Assembly: GCA_030267565.1 (NCBI GenBank)
Contig: BRXU01000029.1
Coordinates: forward strand, 1,099,001 to 1,163,000
Reading direction: 5' to 3'
Length of the DNA stretch: 64,000 bases
From: Pleodorina starrii
Taxonomy: Eukaryota; Chlorophyta; Chlorophyceae; Chlamydomonadales; Volvocaceae
A program made the position numbers and the translations under genes. Under the pieces are notes generated by a model. It saw only the letters and a program-made list of their open reading frames with translations, was not told the DNA's origin and did no database searches. Of this stretch, positions 1 through 11,151 are shown one piece after another. How positions within the stretch are numbered: the first letter of the stretch is position 1; each line of letters starts with the position of its first letter.

Positions 1-114
1 CTGCCCGCATCGCACCATCCCACTTGCCCCACCAGTAGTAGTACTGGCTTGGAACAGGACACCTGGCCGGCCGCCCTTTTGTGTCTCTTTATACACGCGC
101 GCTGCCCCCCGCAG

Positions 115-3100
115 GCTCCCGGGCAAGGCGATGAGCCGCTCTCCGGGTCGGACACGGACACGGACACGGACCAGTTCCCGGTGAGTGGAGCGGGAGTGAG
201 ATGGGCGCGGCGGGCGAGGCTCTGTTCCGGTGGGGAGGGAGCGCTGCAGGGGGCGGGGAGAGCTTCACTGAACGCTCACCTGGTGCAATCACATCGACCT
301 GTACTGAGAAAGACCCTGGTGGACGTGGGCAGACACCCGGGTGGGGTGGGGCGCCGCAAGAAGACCATTGTCGTGCCTTGTTTGGTGTGTGCGCTTCGCA
401 GGTCGGCGCGGATGCTGATAAGTTGAAGCGCAAGGTCCACAAATTCTGGCCGCCGTTGTGCAGAGCTGCTTCCGGCGTAAAGGGCTGCTTCAAGCTGCTC
501 ATGCCGGTAAGTCCTCGCTGCGTGCGCAAAGTGCGGAAGGGCGCCGCCAGTTGCGCCGCCGCCAGGTGCGCGGGTGGCGCAGCTTCTCATCATCAGCGGC
601 GCAGCTCCTCGCAGCCACTGGCACGGTTGGGCTAGGAGGCCGGCGGCGGTGGGCTAGGAGGCCGGCGGCGGCGGTGGGCAAGGAGGCCGGCGGCGGCGGT
701 GGGCTAGGAGGCCGGCGGCGGCGGTGGGCTAGGACGCCGGCGGCGGCGCTTTCCTATTCTCCAGCCTGGTTCGGCTGTTCCGCTGTTGCGGTGCGATACC
801 GCTTTGCTAACCTCCTCTGTCCGCGTGGATGGCTCTCCATCACTCCCACGGCTTCTGTTGCCCAAACGTTGCGTTTTCTCGCAGGTGTGCGGCATGAAGG
901 TGCGCATTCCACCGCCCGCGCTGCCGTCGGGTTCAGCTGGGCCCGCAGGAGCACCGGGGCAAGCTGGCGGCGCGAACCCGACCTTCTGGACCCCGGAGCG
1001 CTTCCCCGAGCTCCAGTTGGCGGCATACTACGTCGCGTTCCTCGTCGAGGTGAGGCGCTGTGTGGTGGGGGGGGTGCTTGAAAGGCAGGCGTCAAGCCAC
1101 TGCGCGGGGCTGTGGCGGGCAGTAGAGGACCGCACCGCAAGCTGCACGCGGCGCGTGCTCTGCCTCCACGTACCCGTGCCGCTGGCCCCCCTGCCCCCAC
1201 AGTTCATGGCCTGGTTTTTTCCGCCCGACTGGGCGCCGCTGACGAGGGACGTTGCGGAGTACACCCGCTACTTCATCGGCTGCTGCGCCGTTCCCCCGTG
1301 CCCGCGGCTTCCGCCTGCCGGGACCGCAGCCCCGGTGGCAGCGGTGCGGAAATTCCTCGTCTACTACATCTGGGGCGTGCTCACCAAGGCCTGGTTCGGC
1401 GGCCTGTACCCCTTGCGAACCGACCGCCCGGCGTTCGAGGCGTCCGAGGACCTGGTGTCCGCCACGGAGCACCTGCGCGGGCACGTGGGCGATCACGGGC
1501 TGCGCGAGGAGGGCCCCTTGCGGCAGAGCTGGGGTCCCTTGTCCCTGTCTGTGAAAAAGAAGCTGGCAAAGGAATTTCCTGCCACCGTGGAGCCGGGCGG
1601 GAGGACGTTGCCGGTGCCTCGCAGTGTGGCGCGACGGGTGGGCCTCACCGCGTACACGGGCGTGGGCGCCGTGGCTAACCCTTACCGGATCACCGGAGCA
1701 TCGACCCCGGGGCGGCTCAAGGTGGGGTGCCTCGCGCGGACGACACCGGTGTTCCCGCGGGCTTGCGGTGTGTGTGTGTGTAGACTTTTAGTAGCGCCAT
1801 GCGGCGACAGCACAGCCCTTCCCTGACATGTGCGTTTGACTGGCAGCGCTTGGCGTCATCCGAAATCCCCACCCCCCTGAGCTGTCCCTCCCTCCCTCCC
1901 ACTCGTGTTCCGCGCCGCTGGCAACTGCAGTTGAGCGACACCATGAAACCGGATATCAACAAGGTCTGTGGGGTCAGCCGAAAGAAGCACTTCACTTTGG
2001 CCTTCGCTCCGCCGGCGGACATCGCGGATGAGTTTGAGCAGGTGAGCGCTGGGCGGCGGCGGCGGCTGGCGCGGGGGCGGGGGCGAGGGCGGGGGCCAGG
2101 GGTCCGCGAAGGGACCGGGCTACCGGGAGAACACTCGCTCGGCACATGGGGCGCCAATCAGGCTGACGAATGACGCAAGTGGATACGGGCCTTTGGATTT
2201 GGGCGGTGGGGCGGGGTGGGGAGAGTGGTGCTGTTTGAGCTCCGGTACACAGCGGGATATGGGGGACAGCGGGTGCAGCGGAGGGGTGGTCCCCGGGAAC
2301 TGAGCGACCGGCCCCGAGACACCGATTTTAGTTAAACGTGACGTGCTCTAGATCACGGTCCCCTTCCCCTCCGCCCGCACCCCGCTGTACATCCAGGCGC
2401 TTCGCACCCAGCTCAACGGCGGGGAGGAGCAACAAGATGAGGCCCGCCGGTGCTTCCTGCACATACTGGGCTTGGACAAGAAGCCGAAACAGGGCGGCGA
2501 CGCTGGACCGACAGTGGCAGCACCCCCTGAACTGCAAGCGCTCGTGTCTCAGGTTGTGGGCGCCGGCGTGAAGCGCTGGGACGAGGGCTTGGTCGGGCCG
2601 AAGTGCGTGGCGTCGAGGTACATGAAGGCGGTGGCAGCCTTGGAGGAGGCCCTGACGGATCGGCGGGAGCTGGTGATGCCGCGCGACCTGGCGCAGTCGC
2701 AAGTGGGTCGCCTGCTGGAGGCGCTGGCGGCCCAGCTGCCCCCGGAGCTGTTTGAGCAAGTGCTGCTGGAGGCCGTCAAGGCCATGTCGGTGCCGGACCC
2801 GGAGCAGGAGAACCCGGCCTTGGCGGAGTGCATGCGGATCCTGCAGCAGCTGCTGAAGAGCGAACCGGCCCTGCAGGGGGTCCTGCAGCAGCTGCCGCCG
2901 CTGCCGCCACCGCCGCCGCCAGGTGCTGCCCCGGCGCCTCAGCGGACGCGACAGCAGCCCGTGCGGCGACCGCTGCGGCGTCGGCAGCAGCAGGAGGAGG
3001 AGGACGAGGAGGAGGAGGAGGAGCAGCGGCAGAGTCAGCCGAGGAAGAAGCAGCAGGTGACATACCGGTCGGAACGGCGGATGCCAGCGCCCACGCAGCA

Positions 3101-3749
3101 CCAGCAGCAGGGGACGGTCTCCGCCTTTACCGCAGGCCAGCAGGGCGCCGGTGGTGTCCTGCCGGGGGCCTTCTCATTCCTCCTCGGCACGCCCCACCCT
3201 TCTGACCTGGAGCTGATGGTTCTGCTGTGGCAGCAGCAGCAGCACCTGGTGCTGGAGGCGGCCAGAAGCCGGGTGGCGTTAACTATGGCGCAGCAGCAGT
3301 ACCAGCAGCAGCAGCAGTACCAGCAGCAGCAGCAGTACCAGCAGCAGCAGCAGTACCAGCAGCAGCAGCAGCAGCAGCAGCAGGGGATGGGGCTTCTGCC
3401 ACCGACATCGAGCAATGAGGCACCAAGCAGCCTTGCGGTCCCGGGACTCGATGCCAGCGGGCTGGCGGGCGGTTGCGTCAGTGGAGCGCTCGTGGCTGTG
3501 ACGCAGGTGCAGCAGCAGTACCAGCAGCAGGTGCCGGTGTCGGGTGGTGCGGCGGCAATTGCGGAGCCCGGTGCTGGGCCTCTTGGGGCCGCCGTCGTCG
3601 ACCACGCCGCGAATGTGGCAGGTGGAGGGGCAGCAGAGGGCGACGGTGAGGCGACAGCGACCCCGTATCCGGCCGTTGCCGCAGATGTTGCCGGCCTGGC
3701 CCTGAACCGGGCCCTGGACCGGGTCTTGGTCCTGCTGGATTGGACCTGA
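115..3749 (+). CDS. Family-1 protein A: Gln/Pro-rich protein of an unrecognised algal family (5' partial)
   Basis: Exons by splice sites and phase: 115-180, 402-506, 885-1049, 1203-1721, 1931-2041 and 2352-3749, all joined in phase 0, giving 787 residues in the window. No in-frame ATG lies between base 1 and 115, so the first exon is probably outside. Exons 402-506 through 2352-3749 match, in order, the five exons of genes B and C: a short basic segment ending LLMP, a segment with FWTPERFPELQLAAYY, a 173-residue exon starting FMAWFFPPDW, an exon with VCGVSRKKH, and a last exon with RELVMP that ends in a disordered tail. The tail has an acidic run (QEEEDEEEEEEQ) and a Tyr-spaced polyglutamine tract. 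The extra first exon carries SDTDTDTD. No known domain or function was recognised; the Q-rich tail would suit a nuclear or regulatory protein, which is inference only. A is far more diverged than B is from C. Confidence 0.8.
629..750. repeat. 25-bp GC-rich minisatellite in an intron of gene A
   Basis: Five head-to-tail copies of a unit beginning GGGCTAGGAGGCCGGC (first copy 22 bp, then four of 25 bp). It lies in the intron between exons 402-506 and 885-1049, so it is not translated in the model. Confidence 0.95.
3291..3383 (+). repeat. CAG/TAC coding repeat (Tyr-spaced polyglutamine)
   Basis: Thirty-one codons, all CAG or TAC, in frame with gene A. Tyr interrupts Gln runs of 3, 5, 5, 5 and 9, giving an 18-bp YQQQQQ unit. 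The pure CAG stretches make length variation between strains likely. Confidence 0.95.
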
Positions 3750-6700
3750 TGGCCTTACCCGTCGGTGACCTCGGCGGTCTCGACTCGACGGCCCCTGAGC
3801 CCTGATGGCGGTTGCGGTGATGGCGTCCCGTGCGCTGCCGGGTGGGCCCCAGACTCCCCGTGGCTGGGAGGGCTCCTACCGGGCTGGCTGGGTGGGGCTC
3901 CGAGGAGCTCTGCGCTGGGTGGGTGGGGTTGTTATCTGTCCTGCTGCTCGGGTCGCTGCCTGCCTGACAGCCCCTAGGTGGTCGGCGGGTCAAGGCTCGG
4001 GCGGCCGCATGCATGCATGCGGACAGCCGCTGCAGCCGGACTGCGGCTCTGGCCGGTGGATGAGCCGGCGGGTTTCAAGCAACCGGTTATCCGGAGGACG
4101 GCTGCAGCTTGGCCAGCAACTGGGGTAGTGAAAGTGGACGGGAGTGCGGGAGGGGCGTTGAGAGTCTAGACAAGGTCAAGAGTCAAGCAAGGGGTTTTTC
4201 ATCGAGGCACTTGCTGACTTCGTTGATGTGCACGACGATGACGACGTGGTGGAAGCTAGAGCGCGTAAGCACGAGACACCTCTCTCGAGCTTGGCGCGGC
4301 GAGCGTGTTTTTCCACATTGCTGTACGCGGATAGATGACATTAGCCTGCGCGCGGCCTGCCCGCAGCGTGTGGTGGAGCCCTTTATCCTCGTTGATCTGT
4401 TCTGTGCGGCTTTTGGGATGCGGCCCAATGACTCTCCAAGTGTGAGTAACTCATTTTTGCGTGCGCTGGTGATTTGCGTTCCCAGATGAGTGCGACGTGC
4501 GACTACGTGCGGCTTTGACTCGCAGGCCAGGCCACCCCGGCCATAAATAGCGCGTGGTATGTACCTAGGTCTGGTGTACGGACCCGAGCGGCCGTTTTGC
4601 GCTTGCCCATCAACAGTTGCATGACTCGTCGTGATCTGCCCTGTTCTCCGTCCTTGAGCGTGGAGCTTGAAAAGCGGTTTCCCAGATGTGCGGGTAGATG
4701 CGCGCGGTGTTTCACAACACAGGTACGGGCCGTTCTGTTGTATGGTTGCTACTTGCCAGGCATTGGGTAGCGTTTGCGATATCAGCGGCGCTCGAAAGGT
4801 CTGCATCCGAAAGGCGCCAGGATGATAACAACCTTGCGGAAGGTTTGTTTGAAGCTTGTTTACGGGGCGATGTTGTACAGCAGCTCCAAATCATTTTCGT
4901 GCGGCAGTGGGGGCCATCCTACCGCCGCTTCTTCGCCGAAATGGCGCAGCTCCCGTTGCAGTACTACAGTACAGGGTCAAGCAGGTTGTTTGGATTCTGG
5001 AAGAGTTTGTGTAATGTCCTTCGAAGCAGGTTGGGTCCTTCGCTGTGGCGGTTTTGCGGCAGGAGTTGCAAGCGCCCTTGTTGACACATCCAGTAGGGGT
5101 TGGTTGGGGCGCCTCGGTCCTGCCTCGGTGTCTCAAATGCTAACAGCCCTTGATGTTGCTGTTTGAAGTGGGGTGCCGCAGGACGTCATTGGGGTCGGTC
5201 GAACGCGTTGATGGGTTGTTGAGTAAGCCACTCCCCTTGTCCCCCATGGGGCGATTGTGTCGGCGCTTTATAAGGAGTGGTTGATGAGCGGTAGGGAGCG
5301 CATGCGTCTAGGTTACCTTGCCGTAGGCATACCCTTCGGATGGGAGGCAGTCAGTAGTTCATCTGGCAGGCGGGCGGCGGCAATTACGTGTGGGGCACCG
5401 GGAGCACCGTCAGTGCCCCGCCCAGCTTGGAACTGCTCCCGCCCGATGTCATCTACAGCGCCGCCGGGGTACACTAGAACGGGATACATCGGCGCAATAC
5501 TACGCCGCTGACCACTGCGGCTGCTGCATAACTTCGCCACAGTGCTACCAATGTTGAGCTTAACGGCATTATGTCGAACCTTGAGTTTCGGTTTGTATGG
5601 GTAGATGTTAGGGTACACGCCCCACAACCTTGTAACACACACGCACGCCACAGCTTTCACGACGGCGTTGTCGAGGCGCCTTGGGTAACCTGATGAGCAA
5701 GTCAGCTCGTCCCTTGCATGCATGCAGCAGCTGCTGGTGCCATGTGACACGTCGTGACCGCGGGGCATTGTGCCGTTCGGTCGCGGCCCCCTCCAGTCAT
5801 CAGTACCGGCATCCCCTTCCTCACGCCCCGCCAGCTGGCGCAGGCGCCCCGTCAGCCGCAATTGGCTGTAACGAAGACAAGTTTTCCCGTCTTCGTAGAT
5901 GCGATCAGGTGGCTTGTGAATTGGAGATGCATTGGGTGCTAGTAGCGTTTGCTGATCAGATGTGTTACAGGCAGGCACACCTTGTGATCAGGCACAAAGT
6001 TCCTGGAAATGGCTTATTAAAATTCCCCGAGTGGTGGTCTACAGGCTCGGTAATATGGGCACGCGCGAAATGGACTTGCTGGCTTCTTCAGCCGTCGTCG
6101 CCGTGAGACCACACTTATGCAGGGTGCCACGAAGTGAACGGTGCCTGGCCTGGCTGGGTTTACCTCCGTTGCATACGTCCCTCATACGTTGCGGTGCGCG
6201 GCCCACTCACGGGCTGTCTACCCTTCTAACGACCACTCGGGGAGTCTGGAGCCGACTGTGAGGACACCACCACCACCACCAACAACAACGCCAAATTAAC
6301 CACCAGCGACATCCTCAGCGTTCCTCCGTGCAACACTCTCCCCTTTGGCTCTACTCTTCCGGAGCCTGAAGCCCAATGCTACAACCACAACAGCTTTCTC
6401 CCCTGCAAAACAATAGATTTCATACAAGAACAGTCATCGCAGTTGTCTGTACGGTGGTTCCCGGCATCTCACAGCCCAGTCATGCTGTACGACAGTGCAC
6501 CCAGAATCCCCAAAAGGGATCACCGGCGCGCAGCCGCGCCGACACTAACGGCACCGAGTGGTGCTTGTACGGCGTCAACACAACCCAAAAATGTCAGCTC
6601 CAAGCAGTGGGAGCACCTCCCCCGGTGGGAAGTGCCGCGCCCAAGTGCCACGCCCAACACGTCAATCACAACTGACCGGCCTGCTCGCCGGGCTCGTGGC

Positions 6701-7368
6701 TTGGGCGCCGTTGCCCACATGCACGCATGAATAGGGCACGCTCGCATATATACCCAATCACCCATCCTGTCTCTCACGCTGTTATGCACAGCGTCTACAT
6801 ACATGTCACATGTCACATGACAGAAAGGCCTCGAACATGCGGCTCCGACCCAGTCGACCCATCCACCCCCCGCGTCGACGAGGGTACCCGCTCGTGGAGT
6901 TCAGCGGTCAACCAACACTACACGCAGCGTCCGACTCCGCTTTGTGGAAACGTCTGATACTGCGACGGGGTGAGCTCGCCATGTACCCATGCCCACGCTA
7001 TTCCCATATTCCCGCATTCTTACATCATTTTAACTTTTAACCTCAACAGACCTCCTCGTCCACCACGTAGCTCTCCCCCCGCCGGCAACTCTGCGGGGTC
7101 ACCGGGAGGCAGAGGCCAGCGGCCAACACGCAGTCACCCACACCTGCCCTCCTGCCCTCCTGCTGTCCTGCAGCCACCCATTCCACACCATTCCGCACCG
7201 CACTTTGTGATGGTGGGCGCCGGGAGCTTTGCGACGCAGCGGCTGCCGCGGCCGCGCACCCCGCGTGTTGTTCGACCCCGCAGCCCCTGAGCAGCTTGCG
7301 CGCTGAGGTCAGCCGACACCCGTGGGTTGGGCCTGCCGCGACGACGCTGCCGCAATGCGGCACAACGC
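3750..7368. other. Convergent intergenic region between genes A and B
   Basis: About 3.6 kb between the stop codons of A (+) and B (-). It should contain both 3' UTRs. The first TGTAA downstream of A on the plus strand that I found is at about 5010, which would make a long UTR. Open frames here (for example minus 4183-4806) show no domain, compositional bias or splice-consistent partner. No gene is called. Confidence 0.6.
7020..7024 (-). terminator. Candidate TGTAA poly(A) signal of gene B
   Basis: TGTAA on the minus strand about 345 bases past the gene B stop. TGTAA is the usual poly(A) signal of Chlamydomonas-type algae, and the spacing suits a normal 3' UTR. Confidence 0.5.
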
Positions 7369-10300
7369 TCAATACCGCGACACCCGCGCCTCTGTTGTGA
7401 TGATGCGGGCCATCGGGGCCCCGGGCGGCGGCAGCGAATCCAGCTTGTGAATTCCGATGTCGACTGATGAGCAGCCGGCACCAAGCCCCAGGGATCCGGC
7501 GATCAGGCCTCCCGCCGAGTGAACCGCACCGCCGCCGCCACCGCTGCCGCCGCCGAGCCCGCTGGACCCGCCCCCAATAATGCCGTTGCTGACCCCGCCA
7601 CCCAGGCCCAAGCCCCCCGCGGATGGCATCGACGCCCACTCACGCATCCTCCCGTCGCCTTGCATCGGCTGCAAAGCCCCGCCACCCAAGACGGCAGTGG
7701 CCTCGGACCCACCCGGGGGTACGCCACCGCCACCGCGGCCGTGTGGGGCGTCCGTTCTTGCCGCTGAGACTCCCCTGCTCCCGGAGCCGCTTGCGAGCCC
7801 CAGGAACTGGGCCGGAGCGGGCGCGGACGACAGGGGGAACAGCTGTGACGGGTGCTGCTGCACGGCGGCGCCAGTTGCTGCGGACGGCGCTAGCCCTAGC
7901 GCTAACTGGGTCGGCGCCTGCGGGGCAGCGGCGAGCTGCACCTGCTGCCATTGTCGCTGCAGCTGCACCCAGGATTGCTGCTGCTCTGGTTGCAGCTGCA
8001 AATGCTGCTGTGCCAGAGGCGGCAGCTGCAGCTGCGGCTGCGGCTGCGGCCCTGTCGGTAGCTGGGGCGCCGCGGGGACCTCGCGCTCCGAGTATGACGG
8101 TTGCAGCTGCTGGGGCTGCATGTGCTGCTCAGCCCGCAGGGGTGGGTCCAGGCACTGCGGCACCTGCAGCTGAGCCTGCTGCGGTGCTGGCGACAGCGAC
8201 GGCGGCAGCGGCTGTGCCTGCTGTTGCTGGGACGCTGTGATGCTGGGTGACTGGGGGTACGGCAGCGCGAGCGCCTTCAGATGTTGCAGTAAACACGGCG
8301 GCAGTTGCTGCGGCCCCTGACGCTGCAGCAGCCCCTGAAGCTGTTGCTGCACCTGCTGCAGCAGCTGCTGCATCTGCGGCGCAACCTGCTGCTGCTGCTG
8401 CTGCTGCGGGGGCTCAGTCCGCAGGTTCAGCCCCTGCTGCGACGGCTGCGCAAACAACGTCCCGAGGTCAAGCACCGACTCGGGGATCACCAGCTCAATC
8501 TGTAGCGCAGCGCCTGCCTGGGCCCCCGTCCCCCAGCCCACCGCAGCCGCGGAGCCCGCCGCCGCCTCCAGCCACAGCGGCAGCTGCTGCAGCGCCAGCT
8601 TCCAGCCCAGGGCGCAAGACGCGAGGTACGACGGGTAGCCGTACCGCAGGTGGTCGCTCTTCAGCGGGACCGTGTCGCTGGACAACACAGTGTCAAAGAA
8701 AGCCTGCATCACGTCGCTTTGCTCCGCCTGGGCTATGGTCGTGTTCTTGGCGGACTGTATGGCAAATTTGTGAGGGTCGGTCGGTCGGTGCGAGGGCGGC
8801 GAGGGTGGTGAGCGGTGTCAGGGAGGCCGGAGAAACGGGAGGGCAGGGCCAGGTACCGTATGCAGGGCCAGTGGTGTGGCCATGGGGCACGCAGAGGAAG
8901 CGGAGGAGCAACGTCCGAAGGGTGCTGCGTTGTGCTGCACCGTCCCGGGAATGCTGACTGTCTCTGTTCCCTCGGCGCTCCGAGCAATGGCAGCACGGAG
9001 CCCCCGTGGAGCCCCAGTAAAACCCTAAAACCGCCCCCGCGACAGAAATCAGCGGCCACAGGCCCCGAGAGGGCACACGGCCCCCTGCAGCAGGAAGGAA
9101 GCGCCTCCACCCCAGAAGCAGAAGCACAGCGGACAGGACATGCAGTTGGAACCACAGCAGCGGCGCAGCCCACACACACACAGAACCATGTAGGGCGCAA
9201 AGCTCAATCAGCCATCATCACATGCAACACCACCCCCATCCTCCACCAGGGACAAGCAACAAGCTGCGCTGCCGCGCCCTTGGCGCAGCAACCTTGATGA
9301 TCCCTGTGGCATCTTCCCTTCTCCCTTCTCCCTTTGGCGCACCTCTACGAATGCCTCGATGACGTCCCCCACCACCAGGTAGCCCAGTGCGCAGTTGCTG
9401 GTCTGGCCGTATCCCGGGGGCACTCCGCAGCTCCCGGCGATAGTGCGGTCGCGGCACTCCCTGCCGCCCCACTTCCACTGCAGGCCATCCACAGGGGGGG
9501 GCCGCAGTGAGGTCAGGTACCAGCGGAGCAAGGCGACTTGCAGCTGTGCTGGCTGCAGCCGGCGGTAGCAGAGACGGCGGTAGCCTCTCATACCAGCCCC
9601 ATAAGGCGCTGAGACACGCAGAGCGAAGCGGCCGCATGACAAATGCCTGCCCTCCCGGCCAACACGTGCCGACACGAGCCCTCCACCATCCGCGTGATGC
9701 AGCTCCCGGAGCCGTTTGCGGTGCTGCTCTCCAACCTCTAATCCCATTCATTCAAACGGGCCGATCTCTCCGATGCATCGAACCACAAACCCATGGGCCC
9801 CCATCAGTCCGTCCTCATGCCACCGCTAATACCGCACCACGTAATGCAATGGCATCGGTTGTAGCCCCGCCGCAGTGGCATCTATGCGCATCTACCGGCA
9901 GCCAACTCCGCTAGCGCAGCGCCTGCCACTCGTTGCGGCCTACTCACCTTGACCTGGTTCCGTTTGAACTCCCCCGTGGGTTCCTTGCCGCCGGTCACCC
10001 GCAGCGGGTACATGGGACAGTAGCGGCTCGGCGCCTCTTCCAACCTGCCCCGAGTCCCAATCGCACGCGCCACGACCACGTCGGCGTGCCGCTCCCCCGC
10101 TGCCCCCCAGACGCCCCCCAGCCACTCGGGGGCGTCGTTGGGAAAGGCACTCCGCAGGCGACCCATCGTGGCATCCACCCAATGCTGGATCGCCTGGTAC
10201 ACGGCCCCCTGCTGCCGCCAGCCGGTCTCGCCCACCAGCCGGTGAAGCCAGGAGGTGGCGTCCCGCCATTCCTGCGGCGCGTCCTCCCCGCCGTCGTCCT

Positions 10301-11151
10301 TGCGCGCCGGCGCCAGGCCATGGAAATAGCAGTACGTGAAGGCGGCCCAGACGCTGTGGGCGTTGCGGGCCTGCAAGGACGCCAGACTGCCCGGCGGCGC
10401 GGCCTCGCCTGGCGACGGCGGCGGCACGGCAGCCGAGGTGCGGATGAAGTCGCGCGTGTGACCGGCCACCTGGGCCTTCAACTTGCCCCAGTCATCGGGA
10501 GGGGCGTCACCGTTCGGAAAGCCCCACGCCATGAACTGCGGCGCGGGAAACGGGAGGTGGAAGGCGGGTGGAGTGAAGGGAGGCGGACGTGGGAGTGGGA
10601 GTAGGAGGGATACACACACACGGTTGGCGCGGGCGCTGTGTGTGTGGCCTGGATTCTGCTGTGTGGTGCGCGAGTGACAGCTGTGCGCACGCTCTCGGCG
10701 CCCTGCCAGTGACAGGTATGATGACCTGGGGGCACATGCGGAGCCCTCCCGCGCCAACCTTATGTGGCGCCTTATGATCTGGGTCGATGCGCGCGGCTGG
10801 TCCTGTCCTATCGGCACCGCTCTTCCCCCTGCCGGGTCGCTACGCACCTCGGACAGCGCCGCACAGTACTCCGATACGACCAGCAGCAGCTGAAAGCATC
10901 GACACGGCCATATGTTTGTGTCCTCGGGAACGACGCTTTGCGGTGGCTTGATATCGACACGGCTCGCAGGAGTCGGCCCCTGCAGCGCAAGGCGCAAGCC
11001 GCGGTCATGGAGTGCGTTGCCCCGAATAAAGATATCCACAACAACAAATCGACACTAGAATACTTACCGGTATATGAAGTGTGTATCCAGAGCCAACCTT
11101 CTCGGCGAACGACGGAAACTTTTTACCGCGGACGGGCTCCTTAACTGACAT
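7369..11151 (-). CDS. Family-1 protein B: Gln-rich protein of an unrecognised algal family
   Basis: Five exons, read on the minus strand: 11151-11068, 10979-10848, 10535-9948, 9477-9343 and 8754-7369, all phase 0, giving 774 residues. The ATG at 11151 opens MSVKEPVRGKKFPSFAEK, which matches the start of gene C. Residues 29-72 contain KPPQSVVPEDTNIWP. Residues 73-268 form the largest conserved exon (FMAWGFP, RNAHSVWAAFTYCYFHGL, MYPLRVTGG). Residues 269-313 contain CGVPPGYGQTSNCALGYLV. The last exon starts with a conserved stretch (YLASCALGWKLALQQLPLW) and then turns into a long Gln-rich, then Gly/Ser-rich low-complexity tail. The conserved part looks like a folded domain split over exons; I do not recognise it. 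It is not obviously a transposase: no catalytic triad or terminal repeats are visible. Confidence 0.82.

Noticed and set aside
1847..1930. Possible earlier start of the fifth gene A exon, at CAG|CGCTTGG
   Set aside because: The stretch is a CTCCCTCCC pyrimidine tract leading to a good acceptor at 1930, and the homologous exons of B and C begin at the matching place.
4183..4806. 207-codon minus-strand open frame between A and B
   Set aside because: No domain, no splice partners and no low-complexity bias like its neighbours; stops are simply sparse here.
7503..8957. Long plus-strand Ala/Arg-rich frames over the gene B tail (and similar over C, HGH1 and the kinase)
   Set aside because: Antisense shadows of GC-rich, Gln/Pro-coding exons; the sense frames have conserved cores and valid splice sites.
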